Below are positions 21,584-42,263 of a stretch of DNA of 64,000 nucleotides, piece after piece. Every line of letters starts with the position of its first letter. The stretch's first letter is position 1. The position numbers were made by a program, and so were the translations under genes. Under the pieces are notes generated by a model that had not been told where the DNA came from, did not search any database, and worked only from the letters and a program-made list of their open reading frames with translations. The stretch lies in the NCBI GenBank assembly GCA_024291935.2, contig CM044317.1, forward strand, positions 57,154,730 through 57,218,729. Reading direction: 5' to 3'. This DNA is from Okapia johnstoni (Eukaryota; Chordata; Mammalia; Artiodactyla; Giraffidae).

Positions 21584-23500
21584 TCAGTTCAGTTCAGTTC
21601 AGTCGCTCAGTTGTGTCCGACTCTGAGACCCCATGAATCACAGCACGCCAGGCCTCCCTGTCCATCACCAACTCCCAGAGTTTACCCAAACCCATGTCCA
21701 TCGAGTTGGTGATGCCATCCAACCATCTCATCCTCTGTCGTCCCCTTCTCCTCCTGCCCCCAATCCTTCCCAGCATCAGGGTCTTTTCCAATGAGTCAAC
21801 TCTTAGCATGAGGTGGCCAAAGTATTGGAGTTTCAGCTTCAATATCATTCCTTCCAATGAACAACCAGGACTGATCTCCTTTAGGATGGACTGGTTTGAT
21901 CTCCTTGCAGTCCAAGGGACTCTCAAGAGTCTTCTCCAACACCACAGTTCAAAAGCATCAGTTCTTCAGTGCTCAGCTTTCTTCACTGTCCAACTCTCAC
22001 ATCCATACATGACTACTGGAAAAACCATAGTCTTGACTAGACGGACCTTTGTTGGCAAAGGAATGTCTCTGCTTTTAAATATGCTATCTAGGTTGGTCAT
22101 AACCTTCCTTCCAAGGAGTAAGCGTCTTTTAATTTCATGGCTGCAATCACCATCAGCAGTGATTTTGGAGCCCCCAAAAATCAAGTCTGACACTGTTTCC
22201 ACTGTTTTCCCATCTATTTCCCATGAAGTGATGGGACCAGATGCCATGATCTTAAGTTTTCTGAACGTTGAGCTTTAAGCCAACTTTTTCACTCTCCTCT
22301 TTCACTTTCATCAAGAGGCTCTTTAGTTCTTCACTTTCTGCCATAAGAGTGGTGTCATCTGCATATCTGAGGTTATTGATATTTCTCCCGGCAATCTTGA
22401 TTCCAGCTTGTGTTTCTTCCAGCCCAGCGTTTCTCATGATGTACTCTGAGTTAAATAAGTTAAATTAGCAGGGTGACAATATACAGACTTGACATACTTC
22501 TTTTCCTATTTGGAACCAGTCTGTTGTTCCATGTCCAGTTCTAACTGTTGCTTCCTGACCTGCATACAGGTTTCTCAAGAGACAGGTCAGATGGTCTGGT
22601 ATTCCTACCTCTTTCAGAATTTTCCACAGTTTATTGTGATCCACACAAAGGCTTTGGCAAAGTCAATAAAGCAGAAATAGATGTTTTTCTGGAACTCTCT
22701 TGCTTTTTCGATGATCCAGCAGATGTTGGCAATTTGATCTCTGGTTCCTCTGCCTTTTCTAAAACCAGCTTGAACATCTGGAAGTTCACGGTTCACGTAT
22801 TGCTGAAGCCTGGCTTAGAGAGTTTTGAGCATTACTCTACTCACGTGTGAGATGAGTGCAATTGTGTGGTAGTTTGAGCATTCTTTGGCATTGCCTTTCT
22901 TTGGGATTGGAATGAAAACTGATCTTTTCCAGTCCTGTGGCCACTGCTGAGTTTTCCAGATTTGCTGGCATATTGAGTGTACCACTTTCACAGCATCATC
23001 TTTTAGGATTTGAAATAGCTCAACTGGAATTCCATCACCTCCACTAGCTTTGTTCGTAGTGATGCTTTTTAAGGTCCACTCACATTCCAGGATGTCTGGC
23101 TCTAGGTGAGTGATCACACCATCATGATTCTCTGGCTCGTGAATACCTTTTTTGTACAGTTCTTCTGTGTATTCTTGCCAACTCTTCTTAATATCTCTGC
23201 TTCTGTTAGATCCATACCATTTCTGTCCTTTATCGAGCCCATCTTTGCATGAAATGTTCCCTTGGTATCTCTAATTTCCTTGATGAGATCTCTAGTCTTT
23301 CCCATTCTGTTGTTTTCCTCTATTTCTTTGCATTGATCACTGAGGAAGGCTTTATCTCTCCTTGCTTTATGTGTAAAGAATTTGAAAGCAAGATAAACAA
23401 TCGCAGTGACATTCCAGCTTCTTTTAGAGGTCATTCCTTTATACCTGCTGTTTACAAAAGGCAAAGGGAATTTTGGGGGGGCAGGTAACTCCTCCAAATC
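21584..23500 (-). mobile_element. BovB (RTE) LINE, 5'-truncated and decayed
   Basis: The 3' terminus is the characteristic tandem 'ttcagttcagttcagttcag' at 21584, read in reverse. Upstream, minus-strand translations in several frames carry reverse-transcriptase-like pieces such as DGKTVETVSDLIFGG, RYADDTTLMAES (the catalytic YADD box) and GFRKGRGTRDQIANICW. The frame is broken by stops and shifts between about 21966 and 23497, so no intact protein is encoded. The copy holds about 1.9 kb of the roughly 3.2 kb consensus length. BovB in ruminants is known to have arrived by horizontal transfer. It is intergenic between MICAL1 and ZBTB24. Confidence 0.92.
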
Positions 23501-24000
23501 TACTCTTTACAAAAGCAGGACAAAGCATTTTCTTTAATTTCTTGAGAACTTAAGCTTATTTCAGTTTGGAAACTAAGGATGAACATTTACCTTAATACTT
23601 ATAAGGTTAGCAAAAATAAAGCAAATCTGCCCTAAATACAAAATAACCTCAGTCAGAAATTTGAAAAAAGGGCCCACTTACAGAAGTTCATATTAGTTAA
23701 AACATTTTCACTTTAGTAGTAACTTCTATTAAATTGGTAAATTGTCATTAAGCTTTGAAGCTTAATAGTAGTAAAATACTAACATGAGTATTATTGATAT
23801 GGTAGTTACTGCATTTCCGTAGGAGATTAACTTTTACTATTATTGTTGCATGTAAAAAGCTTATGATTGTACGCTAAAATTTCATAAACAGATCCTCTAG
23901 TCAATAAGGTTCTACTACATGAAGCAGATCGTATGTGAAGAGAAACCCAGCTTAATGTTTCAAAAGGCTGATGGTATTAAGCCCATCTGGTAGGAATAGC
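23501..24000. other. Intergenic AT-rich sequence
   Basis: No gene or named repeat is recognised. Confidence 0.4.
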
Positions 24001-24140
24001 CAGCCCTGTGCCCCAGTTCCAGTTCTGCCACTTACTGTGTGACCTTGGGCAATGGGAGTAATCTGTTGGTGCCTCAGTGTTCTCATCTGTAAAATAGGCA
24101 TAATAATATAGACACGTCATGACAATTAATAAGATTGTGC
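24000..24140 (+). mobile_element. MIR SINE
   Basis: The canonical order 'gccacttactgtgtgacctt', 'gggcaa', 'tgcctcagtgttctcatctg' and 'taaaataggcataataat' is present. Confidence 0.75.
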
Positions 24141-24194
24141 TTCAAATGGGTTATGGGCGTGTCCCAGACACTACTTCCCTTCTCACTCCAGATG

Positions 24195-24528
24195 CCAGGT
24201 GTTACTAATGCCCCATACATCAAAATGTGACTATTTGGAGATACTGCCTTTAATGAGGTAACCAGGGTAAAATGTGGTCACCAGGGTAAACCCTAATCCA
24301 ATATGAGTAGTGTCCTTACAAGGAGATTAGGATAAAAACACAGAGAGGAAGAGCATGTGAAGATACAAGGAGGAAAAGATGGCAAGGAGTCCTTAGAAGA
24401 CACTGGTCTTACCAACACCTTCATACCAGACTTTCAGCCTCCGAAACTGTGAGAAAATAAATTTGTTATTAAGGCCACTCAGTTTGTGGTATTTGTTATA
24501 GCAGCCCTACCTAGCAAACTAATATGCC
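24195..24528 (+). mobile_element. Ancient LTR-like repeat (MaLR/MLT-type)
   Basis: The order 'gtgactatttggagatactg', 'gtgtccttacaaggagatta', 'actgtgagaaaataaattt' and 'gtttgtggtatttgttatag' matches a common mammalian LTR-type repeat with its AATAAA signal. No coding part is present. The exact family is uncertain. Confidence 0.5.
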
Positions 24529-24991
24529 AATCATGGCCAGAGATGCCTGGAGTTCTCTAACTGAAGGGTACCATATAAGACCTTCTGTGCACCCTGATAT
24601 AGAAAAGGTTTCCGAGGCCCTAAGATACAGACCTGAAACACCTGGCTTTGCTCAAGGCCTACAGTAAAGATTTAACATGGCAGATATTGTTATTACTCCA
24701 GTTAATGAAAACTTAGGTATAAGCATCTATAATGAGACTCTCATATCCCTCAGCATCATGTGACCAGTTGCTCACACTCACAGCACAAGAACCAGATGCA
24801 GAAAAATACACAGATGAGAAACAGAAAGAGGAGTTTCAAGAAACACACAGGGCAAGCTCAAGAACCGCTCATTTTGATGGCAAGAACTCAAGTCTTCCCA
24901 AGGCTAGCCTTCTACTGAGAGAAAACCAAGCAAGATTCACCTTCAAAAGTGACAGGGTCGTTTCAGCAGTCTGGAAGCTTAATACTCTGCT

Positions 24992-25206
24992 ACAGTTCTA
25001 CAGTGTTAGTCACTCAGTCATGTCTGACTCTTTGCGACCCCACCGACTGTAGCCAGCCAGGCTCCTCTGTCCATGGAATTCTCTAGGCAGGAATACTGGA
25101 GTGGGTTGCCATGCCCTCCTCCAGGGGATTTTCCCGACCCAGGGATCAAAGCCGGGTCTTCTGTATTGTAGGCAGATTCTTAACTGTCTGAGCCACCAGG
25201 GAAGAC
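24992..25206 (-). mobile_element. Bov-tA SINE
   Basis: Reverse-orientation element from 'gttagtcactcagtcatgtc' to 'gagccaccagggaag'. Confidence 0.85.
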
Positions 25207-25421
25207 TTACTAGTCTTCTACTAGTACTACCTCTCTACTAGTCCCTAAGAATTGCAATTTGTATTTCTGTACTTGTTAAAACAATTATTTCAATTGCACA
25301 AGCTTGGTACCAAATAAGTTGTGAAACAATGAGCCAACAACTTCTCAAAGACAGCAGGAACATTTTGAGTGCCTGTCATTTCCTTTGGGTGCAGTCACTG
25401 AATTTTAAAATTAGGATTTCA

Positions 25422-25570
25422 GGGACTTTCCTGGTGGTCCAGTGGCTTAGACTCCATATTCCCACTGCAAAGGGCGAGAGTTTCAAGGGATGAGAGTTCA
25501 ATCCGACTGGGGAACTAAGATCCTGTGTGCCCACACCTGGGCTGGCCAAAAAAAAAAAAAAAAAAAAACA
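25422..25570 (+). mobile_element. CHR-type SINE with long A tail
   Basis: Starts 'gggactttcctggtggtcca', contains 'ggggaactaagatcctgtgt' and ends in about 20 consecutive A (25550-25568). An internal duplication of 'gagagttcaa'-like sequence is visible near 25475-25502. Confidence 0.75.
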
Positions 25571-25744
25571 ACAAAAACCAATGAAACCTTAAAATTAAGG
25601 ATTTCATTCAAAGGGACAGAATGTGTATTTGGGACACAGAAGAGAGACTTGATTTATAAAGCCTTCCTTTTCTCACTTCCCTTTGCCAGCTGGTCAAATA
25701 ACCCAGAATCTTCCAGAAGAGATTTTTATTGCTGAGACTGGCTC

Positions 25745-26262
25745 TCACACTAGAGACGGGTAACATGTGCTACAGGAGCCACTAGCTAACATGCGGCTAC
25801 CAAGCGCTCACAATGCAGCTAGTGTGACTGAGGAGCTAGGTTTTATTTTTAATTAATTCTAATACAAATTTTAAAACACACTTGTTTCAGTTATTGGGGA
25901 AAAAATTATCTGTAACCTAGATATGTGAACCTAGGTTTTCAACTGTAAACTGTATGAACCCTAAAAACAGATCAAGTGTGTCATGAACATTAGCATCCAC
26001 ACTGAGTGTGCAGTAAATATAAAATACACACCAGATTTTGAAGACATAATATGAAAAAAAGAATCTGTCAAGTATGATTATATTTTAATATTGCATATTT
26101 ACATGCTGCAATACTTGGCACGTTAGATTAAATAAGCGATTTTATTAAAATTAATCTCATCTTTCTTTTATGTTTTTAATGTGGCTACTAGAAAATTTTA
26201 AATTATACATGTGGCTCACACTACATTTCTCTTAGAGTAGAGGCAGACTGTCATAAAGCTAG
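25745..26262. mobile_element. hAT-Charlie (MER1-group) transposon, about 0.5 kb
   Basis: Both ends show the family's terminal motifs: 'ggagccactagctaacatg' and 'agtgtgactgaggagct' at the left, 'atgtggctactagaaaattt' and 'acatgtggctcacac' at the right. The middle carries 'aaatacacaccagattttga'. It is non-coding and close to the expected 3' end of ZBTB24. Confidence 0.6.
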
Positions 26263-28034
26263 TTAAACTTCACTTGGAAAAAGTCATATGATCATGATCA
26301 TACTTCCTGAATAATTAAGTAATAATTATCCAGCTACCCAGAATGAGAAGTAAGCATTTATCTGCTTTAGTATTACATATCTCCTGGAGAAAAAGATGTG
26401 GGCCAGTAGGCTTTGAAAGCTGGTAAAAACAATCCATTTTAACAATAAGGTTAAGGTAAATAGTTTAAATGACTAAGTCAAGAATCTGAAATGATATTTA
26501 GGACATAACTGTATTTATAAAAATTGTCTCCAATCATGCCTGATTTAACATACTTTGGCTGATATATATAAGATAAATCATTTAAGAATTTTTGAATTAT
26601 ATACAATAAAACAACTATAGTTTGGTAGATATGTTAAAAAAGGTTTTCATCTTGTCTCAACCTGAACAATTCTAAATTTTCTCCAAAAACTTATTTGACT
26701 CAGGTAGAAATCAAAGATCTCTAAAACAAAGAAGTGACTGATGTGAAGATCCTGTTAATTTTAGTGGCAATTACTGCTGCTCTCCATCAGCACTGTTAAT
26801 TTACATACACTAGTGTCCACCTTCTTTTCTCAATAACCCTCTACCAGTTTACTTGAGAGAAAGTGGTCAAAGTATTCAATAAAATAGGCTGGGATGGAAA
26901 ACTTAACCAAACATAATTTAACCTTCTGACGATTATTTGAAATCACACTATTATAGACAATGGTGGCTTACTAAGACGCTGAGGCTCAAAAGTATTTTTA
27001 AAATTACGAGAATTTACTTTTAAAAATTATGTGTCTATTTTGTGAGATTTAACCTCCTTTGTGATAAAAATAGGTTATAAAAAGTTCCTATCAAAAAACT
27101 TACCAGACACAATACACAGATCAACATTTTTAGAGATCAGTTAGAATCCAGTAGAGTATATTTAACACAAATTACACTGAATTTTATACTCCAGGATAAT
27201 TAAGAAAGAATTTACCTTCATCATGGAGATTAATATCAATGCTGAGAAAAAGTTCAGAATTTGGGATGAACATCTTGTCCAATTTCATACCTTAATTATA
27301 CTTGTAAATTTTCAACAACCTGCTTTTAAAAACTATGTCAATCTATGTTTTTCAGAAAAGTTGAATTTAGAATCTAAAAAATGATCCTATCCTTTTGGCT
27401 TTCCTCTTCTGTAAATTTCAAGTTAAAATAGACATTTAGTTTCTGTGTCTTTGAATCTATCTTAAACATGATATGATGAGCCCACTATACACACAAATAT
27501 TAAATTTTGAGAAGTTACTTAGGGGATTGGAAGTTATTAAAAGGACAGAGTCCCCGAAGTCATAATCTGTTACATTCAGCCCCAACTTGTAGTAGCAATT
27601 GTGCTGCCTACGAGAAATAAGGAACGGGAGCCAACCATTTTACCCAATTCAACATATGACTTCCTTTGCTCTAAAAAATCAAAAATATAACTAGAAAGAT
27701 CAGCAAGACCGTATCTATGGCTGTGAATATTTAATACTCACTTGGAAAAAGTCTTACGCGATGCCCTCAAAGAAAAGTTACCCAAGTCTTGTAAATGAAA
27801 ACCACTCATCAATATCAAAATGCTAAGTCCAAATCAACATTAGATGTAAGACATGATACACACATCCTGCTCCTCAGATGGAAAGCATTAAGCTATTGGC
27901 TAGCTTAGCGAGCTACTGCTTCTCTATGAGAATCCGTAAGTGAGCGTTGCAGAAAGCCTAACTTCAAGCACACAATCTGGTCACAGCGGGCTGATGGAGA
28001 AGAGATCGGCAGAGCAGTCAAGCCTGTGAACAGG
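26263..28034 (-). other. ZBTB24: ZBTB24 3' UTR and downstream flank
   Basis: This AT-rich stretch follows the ZBTB24 stop codon with no repeat inserted in its proximal 1.7 kb, which fits a long 3' UTR. Several TTTATT hexamers (AATAAA on the minus strand) occur near 26143 and further left, but which is used cannot be decided from sequence. Confidence 0.45.
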
Positions 28035-35825
<7,791 letters not shown>

Positions 35826-36000
35826 CTCTCCGGGCGCCTAGCAGGGTCCAGATCGCCGCCGGGCCCCTGGCTGCCTGGCGGGCGCACCAGCGCCGGGTCC
35901 GCCCCGGCTCCCAGCTCCGCCCTCCAGCAGCTGGCGTCCCTGCGCCGCCGCCATAGTCTCAGCCAACCCGGAAGGAGAAGCTGACACCAGCGCCAACACT

Positions 36001-36655
36001 GGGTGGCTGTGGGGTAAACAAGATTAAATATGTAACGGGCCTATTGGTTTAATTCATGTCTGCTATCATTTAAATGATTGTTATTATTCAGACTTTCAAC
36101 ATCTTTTTTCAGTAGACTATTAAAGGTTTCTAACTAGCCTTAGTTACCGTGTTATTCCTGCTAATACACAGGAATACAGATCTTCCCAAATGCAAATCAC
36201 ATCCAGAGACTGGAGTCACTCCCTTGCATAGAATCCACTGTGGCTCAAATGTACCCTTAGGAGAAAGGCCAGGCTTCTGGATATGGTCTACAAGCACCAC
36301 TCAAATTCAGTCCCCTTCTACTCAACTATTTCAGCATTTTCTCTCAATTTATGCTTCACTAACACCTGTTTTTAATTTAGGACACCCAACACACCCTCCC
36401 AGATCCCAGCATGCCATCTCTAGTCTCTGAGATTTTGAGAAAGCAGGTATAATTACCTCCTGGCTCTTTAAACATTTTTTTTACTAGTTTTTATTAAAAT
36501 TAGCTCCTTCTTTGAAGTTTCCCTCTTTGTCTTGAATTGCCTCTAAACCCAAGGGTTTGTGGAGTCCAAACGGTAATCTTTTTACTATAGAGTTTTGCCT
36601 TTTTCAGAATATATAGCTGGAATCACATGGTATGTAGCCTTTTCAGATTAGCTTC
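36001..36655. other. Intergenic sequence upstream of ZBTB24
   Basis: AT-rich sequence with no recognised gene or repeat; CpG content drops sharply at its start. Confidence 0.4.
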
Positions 36656-36659
36656 TTTT

Positions 36660-36930
36660 TAAAACTTATTTATTTATTTGGCTGTGCTGGGTCTTCATTG
36701 CTGTACTCGGGCTTTCTCTAGTTGGAGTAAGTGGGAGCTACTCTTCTCTCTTTGTTCTGGTGGCTTATCTTGTTGCAGAGCATGGGCTCTGGAGCACAGG
36801 CTCAGTAGTTGTGGCACACGGGCTTTGCTCCAGCACTTTGCTCCAGAATCTTCCCACACCAGGGATTGAACCTGTGTTCCCTGCATTGGCAGGCAGATTC
36901 TTAGCCACTGAACCACAGAGGAAAGTCCCT
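36660..36930 (-). mobile_element. CHR-2-like SINE
   Basis: Reverse element: 'tatttatttatttggctgtg', 'gggtcttcattgctgtac', 'cagggattgaacctgtgttc', 'gccactgaaccacagaggaa'. Confidence 0.75.
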
Positions 36931-38180
36931 GACTCTTGGTTAGAATCTCAATTTTTTTTTTTAATCTCAATTTTGAAAGGTCCATTTAATTCAGATGTTA
37001 CCCTTCTAAGAATTATTCCAGAACCATCCATAGTTAAGAGACTTCAGGCTTTGTAGATAAACCTCTACTCAGACTTTCATTTGTAAAAGCAAAACAAACC
37101 AAAAAGATAAAACAAAAAATCACCCACAATGAGAATGAGGCATACATATATAAAATATATATCATTCTTTCCCTGTTCTTGAACTTCTCCTTCACCAATG
37201 AATTTATGAAAACTTTCAATAAATGCACTGAGAATAAAATGAAATATATAAAACTTAAAATATTTTTCAAAAACATAATATTTACTACTATGAGTTTTGA
37301 AGAATTTAAAACAACAGCTCACAACATATCCAGAAATGAATTCTAGGCAGCTTAGAGAATTAAATATAAACACATACACCAACAGTAGAAGAAAACATAA
37401 TAGAACATTTATTTAATCTCTGAAGATGGAATAACTTCCAGGCTTAGAAAAGGATTCAATATCATAAGATATAGATGAACAGCACTTACTTTCATACCTT
37501 AAAAATCGAACTTATTTACTGCAGATACAGGGATTGGTGTGTATTTTACATGAAGAATTCTTTCAAAAGAATTTAAAAACAACCAATGAGTTAAAGTGCA
37601 GGAGGCATGAAAAAATAATTCACAGAAGAAGTGCAACTGGTGACCAACATATATAATAATGTTCAATATCACTATTAATTCAAGTTAAAGTAACAAGGTT
37701 CTACTTTCTGCCCATTTATTATTATGGGCCACAATTTCTATTACTAATCTGCCTTCCAAATAACAATTCACAATGTTTCCAGGAGTGTTTCCAAGAGCAT
37801 CACATTTATTGCTTCTTTACTGTCATTTAGCATTATCTTTTTAGTTTTTTAAATTCATTCCCTTTCACCCTGTACTTTTGTTTCTCAGAAATTTTTTTAG
37901 GCTAATAATCCCAAATATGGCGAAAAAAAGTTCATCACAGCTTTTAAAAATACAGTAAAACAGTACATGGTCCAGCAATAGGAAAGGTCAAATATAGTAT
38001 ATTCACTTGATGTCTCTGAGTGTTAAATGGAGAAAAAGTACAAAAATCCTTTGCCTACTTTTCCATATTTCATTGACTGTAATCGTATTACTTTTTGTCT
38101 TAGGGTCTGTTAAATGGGCACTACCTCTTCTCCCTGGGTGAAATTATGCATTCTTCTCATCATAGTGAAAATGGCATCTA
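36931..38180. other. Intergenic AT-rich sequence
   Basis: No gene or clear repeat family is recognised; several A- and T-rich runs occur. Confidence 0.4.
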
Positions 38181-38182
38181 GG

Positions 38183-38487
38183 GACTTCCCTGGAGGTCAA
38201 GTGGATAAGAAACCGCCTGCCAATGCAGAGGACATGGGTTCAATCCCTGGTCAGGGAAGATTCCATATGCCGGAGCAAAGCCTGTGTGCCACAACTACTG
38301 AGCCACTGCTCTAGAGCCCACGAGCCACAACTACTGAAGCCCATGTGCTTAGAGCCCATGCTCTGCAACAAGAGAAGTCATCACAATGAGAAGCCTGTGC
38401 ACAGCAATGAAGAGTAGCCCCTGCTCGCAGCAACTAGAGAAAGCCCACATGCAGCAACAAAGACCTGGCACAACCAAAAATAAATAA
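38183..38487 (+). mobile_element. CHR-2-like SINE
   Basis: Starts 'gggacttccctggaggtcaa', includes 'gggttcaatccctggtcagg', 'tgctctgcaacaagagaagt' and ends 'aaccaaaaataaataaag'. Confidence 0.85.
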
Positions 38488-39880
38488 AGAAAATTATATC
38501 CAGACAAGCCATGTAGGGCCACAGACTGGCTGAGCAGTCTCCCAGTCCCTTGGATGGGCGTTGCCTCAGCCTCTTCCTGATGTGGTCAGGTGGCAGACTT
38601 GAGGATTGGGGTAATGAGTCCCAGTGAGCACCAGGGGCTGCTCACTCTCTTACAGCTTCACTTTGGGAAAAAATTCAGAGTCCCTGGACACCCAGTCAGA
38701 ATATTCTTTCATTATATTTGAGACATCAGATTATTTATAATAATATGCAAGCATAATTTCTAAACAAAAGGAAGATTCATAACAGGTTAAAATGATGCAT
38801 GTTCTCCTTTCTCATTGCAGAAATGTCATTCTCCCTTCCTCGGCACACAGGCCTCTTGACCTAACTTGCTAAAGAAAACACAACTTGCAACCATTACGGG
38901 GAGGGTGTGAGTGCATGCAGGAGTTAGGACTAGGGAGTCTCAGGAGCAAAGGAAAATTTTTTCCTGAGTCTTCTATAATATTTTTATATTCTAAAGTATA
39001 TACACACACATGTGTGCATACACACACAGGCATGTGCATGTGGGAGTGCCCAAAAGATTCTGGCCAGTGAAATGCCCTAGGAATACTGACACCATTATTG
39101 TGGTTTCCAAGATGGACTTAGTGTAAGAATTTAATGAGATAATGCATGTAAAGCCAGTAGCAGACAACAGCCTGGAATGGTAGCCCTGTCTGTGGTTATT
39201 CTAAATAGGGTCCTACATATCATGAACTGTAATTTGCATTCAAGCATTAGGGACCCAGAATGTCCAGAGCTATAAGCTACTCTGGAAATTTGATTCCCCA
39301 TTCCCTACCCAATGCTCCTATCTGATGCACTTTATTAAATAGATTTACTCAAAAGAAGAGACTCTGTGCAGAGAGGGAGGAGGGGGTAGAATCACATGGC
39401 ATTTGGTCCCTTGCTCAGCTCAGGGATTAAGCATCTCCCTCTTCAGGAGAGAGGGAGCATTTACCCCACTTCTGTGCAGAACTTAGCAGCTCCAGAACAA
39501 TGATGGATGAGTTGTGAGGGGTTGGTACAGTTCTCAAAGTGAAGACATTTAGAGAACAAGATACCCAGAAGATGGCATATGTTCAGCTGGTGTGGACTTG
39601 CTATGGAACTTATGACATACTTCCTGTATGAGATACCTGGGGGGTACTTTGCATGGCTACTGCCTTTTATAAAGGTGAGAGAGTTGAAGCAATAAAGTTT
39701 GGATTTAATTGCTAAAGGAAACTTCTTATACTCATAGGCTGAGGAGGCCTGTGGACATGGTAAGAACACTATGGGAAGATGGTTAATTAGAAGTATTACA
39801 AACTAGGAAGAGAAGAGTGAGTGGCTAGTTAAACTTGGTAGCTACTCATACCTCCCAGTCTCCTGAAAAACTGTTCATCT
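38488..39880. other. Intergenic sequence with a short (CA)-rich microsatellite
   Basis: A degenerate CA/TG tract lies at about 39000-39045. No gene is recognised; the minus-strand frame 39461-39769 shows no homology that I can name. Confidence 0.4.
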
Positions 39881-40212
39881 ATAGATCAGTTCAGTAGCTC
39901 AGTTGTGTCCAACTCTTTGCGACCCCATGGACTGCAGCACGCCAGGTTTCCGTGTCCATCACCAAATCCTGGAGTTTGCTCAGACTCATGTCCATCAAGT
40001 CAGTGATGCCATCCAACCATCTCATCCTCTGTCATCCCCTTCTCCTCCCACCTTCAATCTTTCCCAGCATCAGGGTCTTTTCCAGTGAGTCAGTTCTTCA
40101 CATCAGGTGGCCAAAGTATTGGAGCTTCAGCTTCAGCATCAGTCCTTCCAATGAATATTCAGTACTGCTTTCCTTTAGGATTGACTGGTTTGATCTACTT
40201 GCAGTCCATCTA
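39881..40212 (-). mobile_element. BovB LINE 3'-end fragment
   Basis: The reverse sequence shows the BovB 3' end: 'atcagttcagtagctcagtt', 'ccatcaccaaatcctggagt', 'ccatccaaccatctcatcct' and 'ggtggccaaagtattggagc'. It is a short 5'-truncated copy. Confidence 0.85.
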
Positions 40213-40374
40213 TGGGTATGTATCAGTAACTGTTCAAAGGCTTTTGGGGTTTATCCTAACTTTGACAATAGGAATTTAGATTTTGTTTAAAAATTGTTTT
40301 ATTATGAAATATATCATATAAAATAAATCTAAAACAGGCTTCTAGTTTTTAATTAATGTTGAAATTATAGATAT

Positions 40375-40860
40375 CAAAGACAAGATGAGTGAATCTGAAG
40401 GGCATTATGCTAAATGAAAAAAGCCAGACAGAGAAAGACAAATACTGTATGGTATTACTTATATGTGGAATCTAAAAAAAAAAAAAAGACTCATAGAAGC
40501 AGAGAGTAGAATGGTGGTTTCTAGGAGTCTAGGGAAGGGACACATAGGGAGATATTGATCAAAGGGTACAAACTTTCAGTTATAAGATGGATAAATTCTG
40601 AGAATCTTATGTTCAACATGGTAAATATAGTTAATAATACTGTAATAATAATACTTGAAAGTTCCTAACAGAGTGATTCTTAAGTATTCTTATTATACAC
40701 ACATACACATACACACACAATCACAGAAACACACTGAAATAATGATGTGAGGTGATGGATGTGTTATTAATAATTAACTTCATTGTGGTAAATATTTCAC
40801 AATGATTACCTATATCAAAATCATGTGGTACAGTTTAAACATATAGAATTTTATTTGTCA
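40375..40860 (+). mobile_element. Old L1 LINE 3' fragment
   Basis: The motif 'aaaagccagacagagaaaga' then 'caaatactgtatggtattac' and 'ttatatgtggaatctaaaaa' is typical of the L1 ORF2/3' UTR junction. A short CA-type repeat is at about 40700-40720. Confidence 0.7.
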
Positions 40861-41492
40861 ATTCACCTTAGTAAAGCTGAAAATAAAAAAGCTAAATCAT
40901 TCATTTTAGAGATTAAGCAACAAAAACTCATAGAAACTGAGATTTAACTAAGGTTAGATAAGATAATGGTTGTATTTTTTATTTTTTAAAAGAGCCAATC
41001 TTGCTATTTCACATTCCAGATTTGTTATACGCCTGCCAAAAAACTGATAATTTATTTTTAAAATCTCATCCAAATTCAATATAGTAATTTTCCTCTAGCA
41101 TATATGCCTTGATAATGTCATATAAAAAGACTCTAGCATTCATCCTCAAGTATCCAGTGATTTCTAACTACAAAATAATGTATAAAATGTGTTTCATTGA
41201 ACACTTGAGAAAAAGAAAAGCAGCAACCATTTAGTTGTCTCTAAATCCATTTATTTTATTGGGAAAGTGATAAAGTATCTTTAGGTTCACAAAGTTTACA
41301 AACAACTCTTTAAGTTCCAATATTTCTATTTTATTTATAACAATGTTAATTATTTTCTTGAAGCTCTCTAACATTTATTGCATAAGTTTTTTTAACAGAG
41401 ATAGACTTCTCTAATAAAAATATTAAAAAGGAAAATGAACAAAGGATTCATTAAGTCAAATACATTACCTAAATATTCTAAATGGAATAACT

Positions 41493-41498
41493 TTTATT
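41493..41498 (-). terminator. AK9: AK9 polyadenylation signal
   Basis: TTTATT on plus is AATAAA on minus, 233 nt beyond the AK9 stop codon. It predicts a 3' UTR of about 250 nt. It is the nearest good signal to the stop; others further left cannot be ruled out. Confidence 0.65.
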
Positions 41499-41730
41499 GA
41501 AGCATCAAAATTCAGGCAAAGAGCAATAAACTTTACAAGTATATGATAACTTGGCTTACAGAAGAGCACTCCTTCCTAGCTGACAGAGCTCTGAATTCAT
41601 TGGAAGTCTAGTAGCCGAGGTGTATCACTCAGGAGGGAACAGTACATCAGGGAGGCCCAGATTTTCAATCTATTTACTTTTATCCCTTTCAGGTAACTCT
41701 TATGATTCTGGGTGCAGCTATGCAAACATT

Positions 41731-42205
41731 CTAACCATTGACTGGGTCTATATTTCTAAGAGAGAGAAAGGTCTGTAATTTATGATCAAAGTCAATGGCT
41801 CTAAACTGAGGTTCCTTGTATTTCTTGGTCATCTTGGCACCCAGGTATGTAATGAGTTCACATCTCTCCACAAACTGCTCCATCTTCTTCTTGTATTTTT
41901 TTCTTGTATATTCAGAACTACTGGGATTAAAGGCTGTAGAAAGGTTTACAGGACTGTGAATGTTTTCTGTTAGGTTAGTGCATCATTAAAGAGAAGGAGA
42001 ACTATGTGTGTGATTGAGCTGCACGGTTTGACTGAGAAGATATCCAAATCCCAAATAAGATTTGGGGAATTATTCTATTTTAGATCATAATTGTCACTAT
42101 TCACCTTCTTGTACGGTGTGGATTATTGAGAGCTGGTTATGTTACTCATGGTACCTGCTTTAAAAACTAGAAACTCAGTTTTGCTAAAATATTTGCTACC
42201 AGCGC

Positions 42206-42263
<58 letters not shown>

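Noticed and set aside
26100..26160. ZBTB24 polyadenylation site at TTTATT near 26143
   Set aside because: The hexamer lies within an old hAT transposon and several equivalent hexamers occur nearby, so choosing one would be guesswork.
42202..42260. (CA)n tract as a functional Z-DNA regulatory element
   Set aside because: It is an ordinary intronic microsatellite far from promoters. Nothing in the sequence supports a regulatory role.
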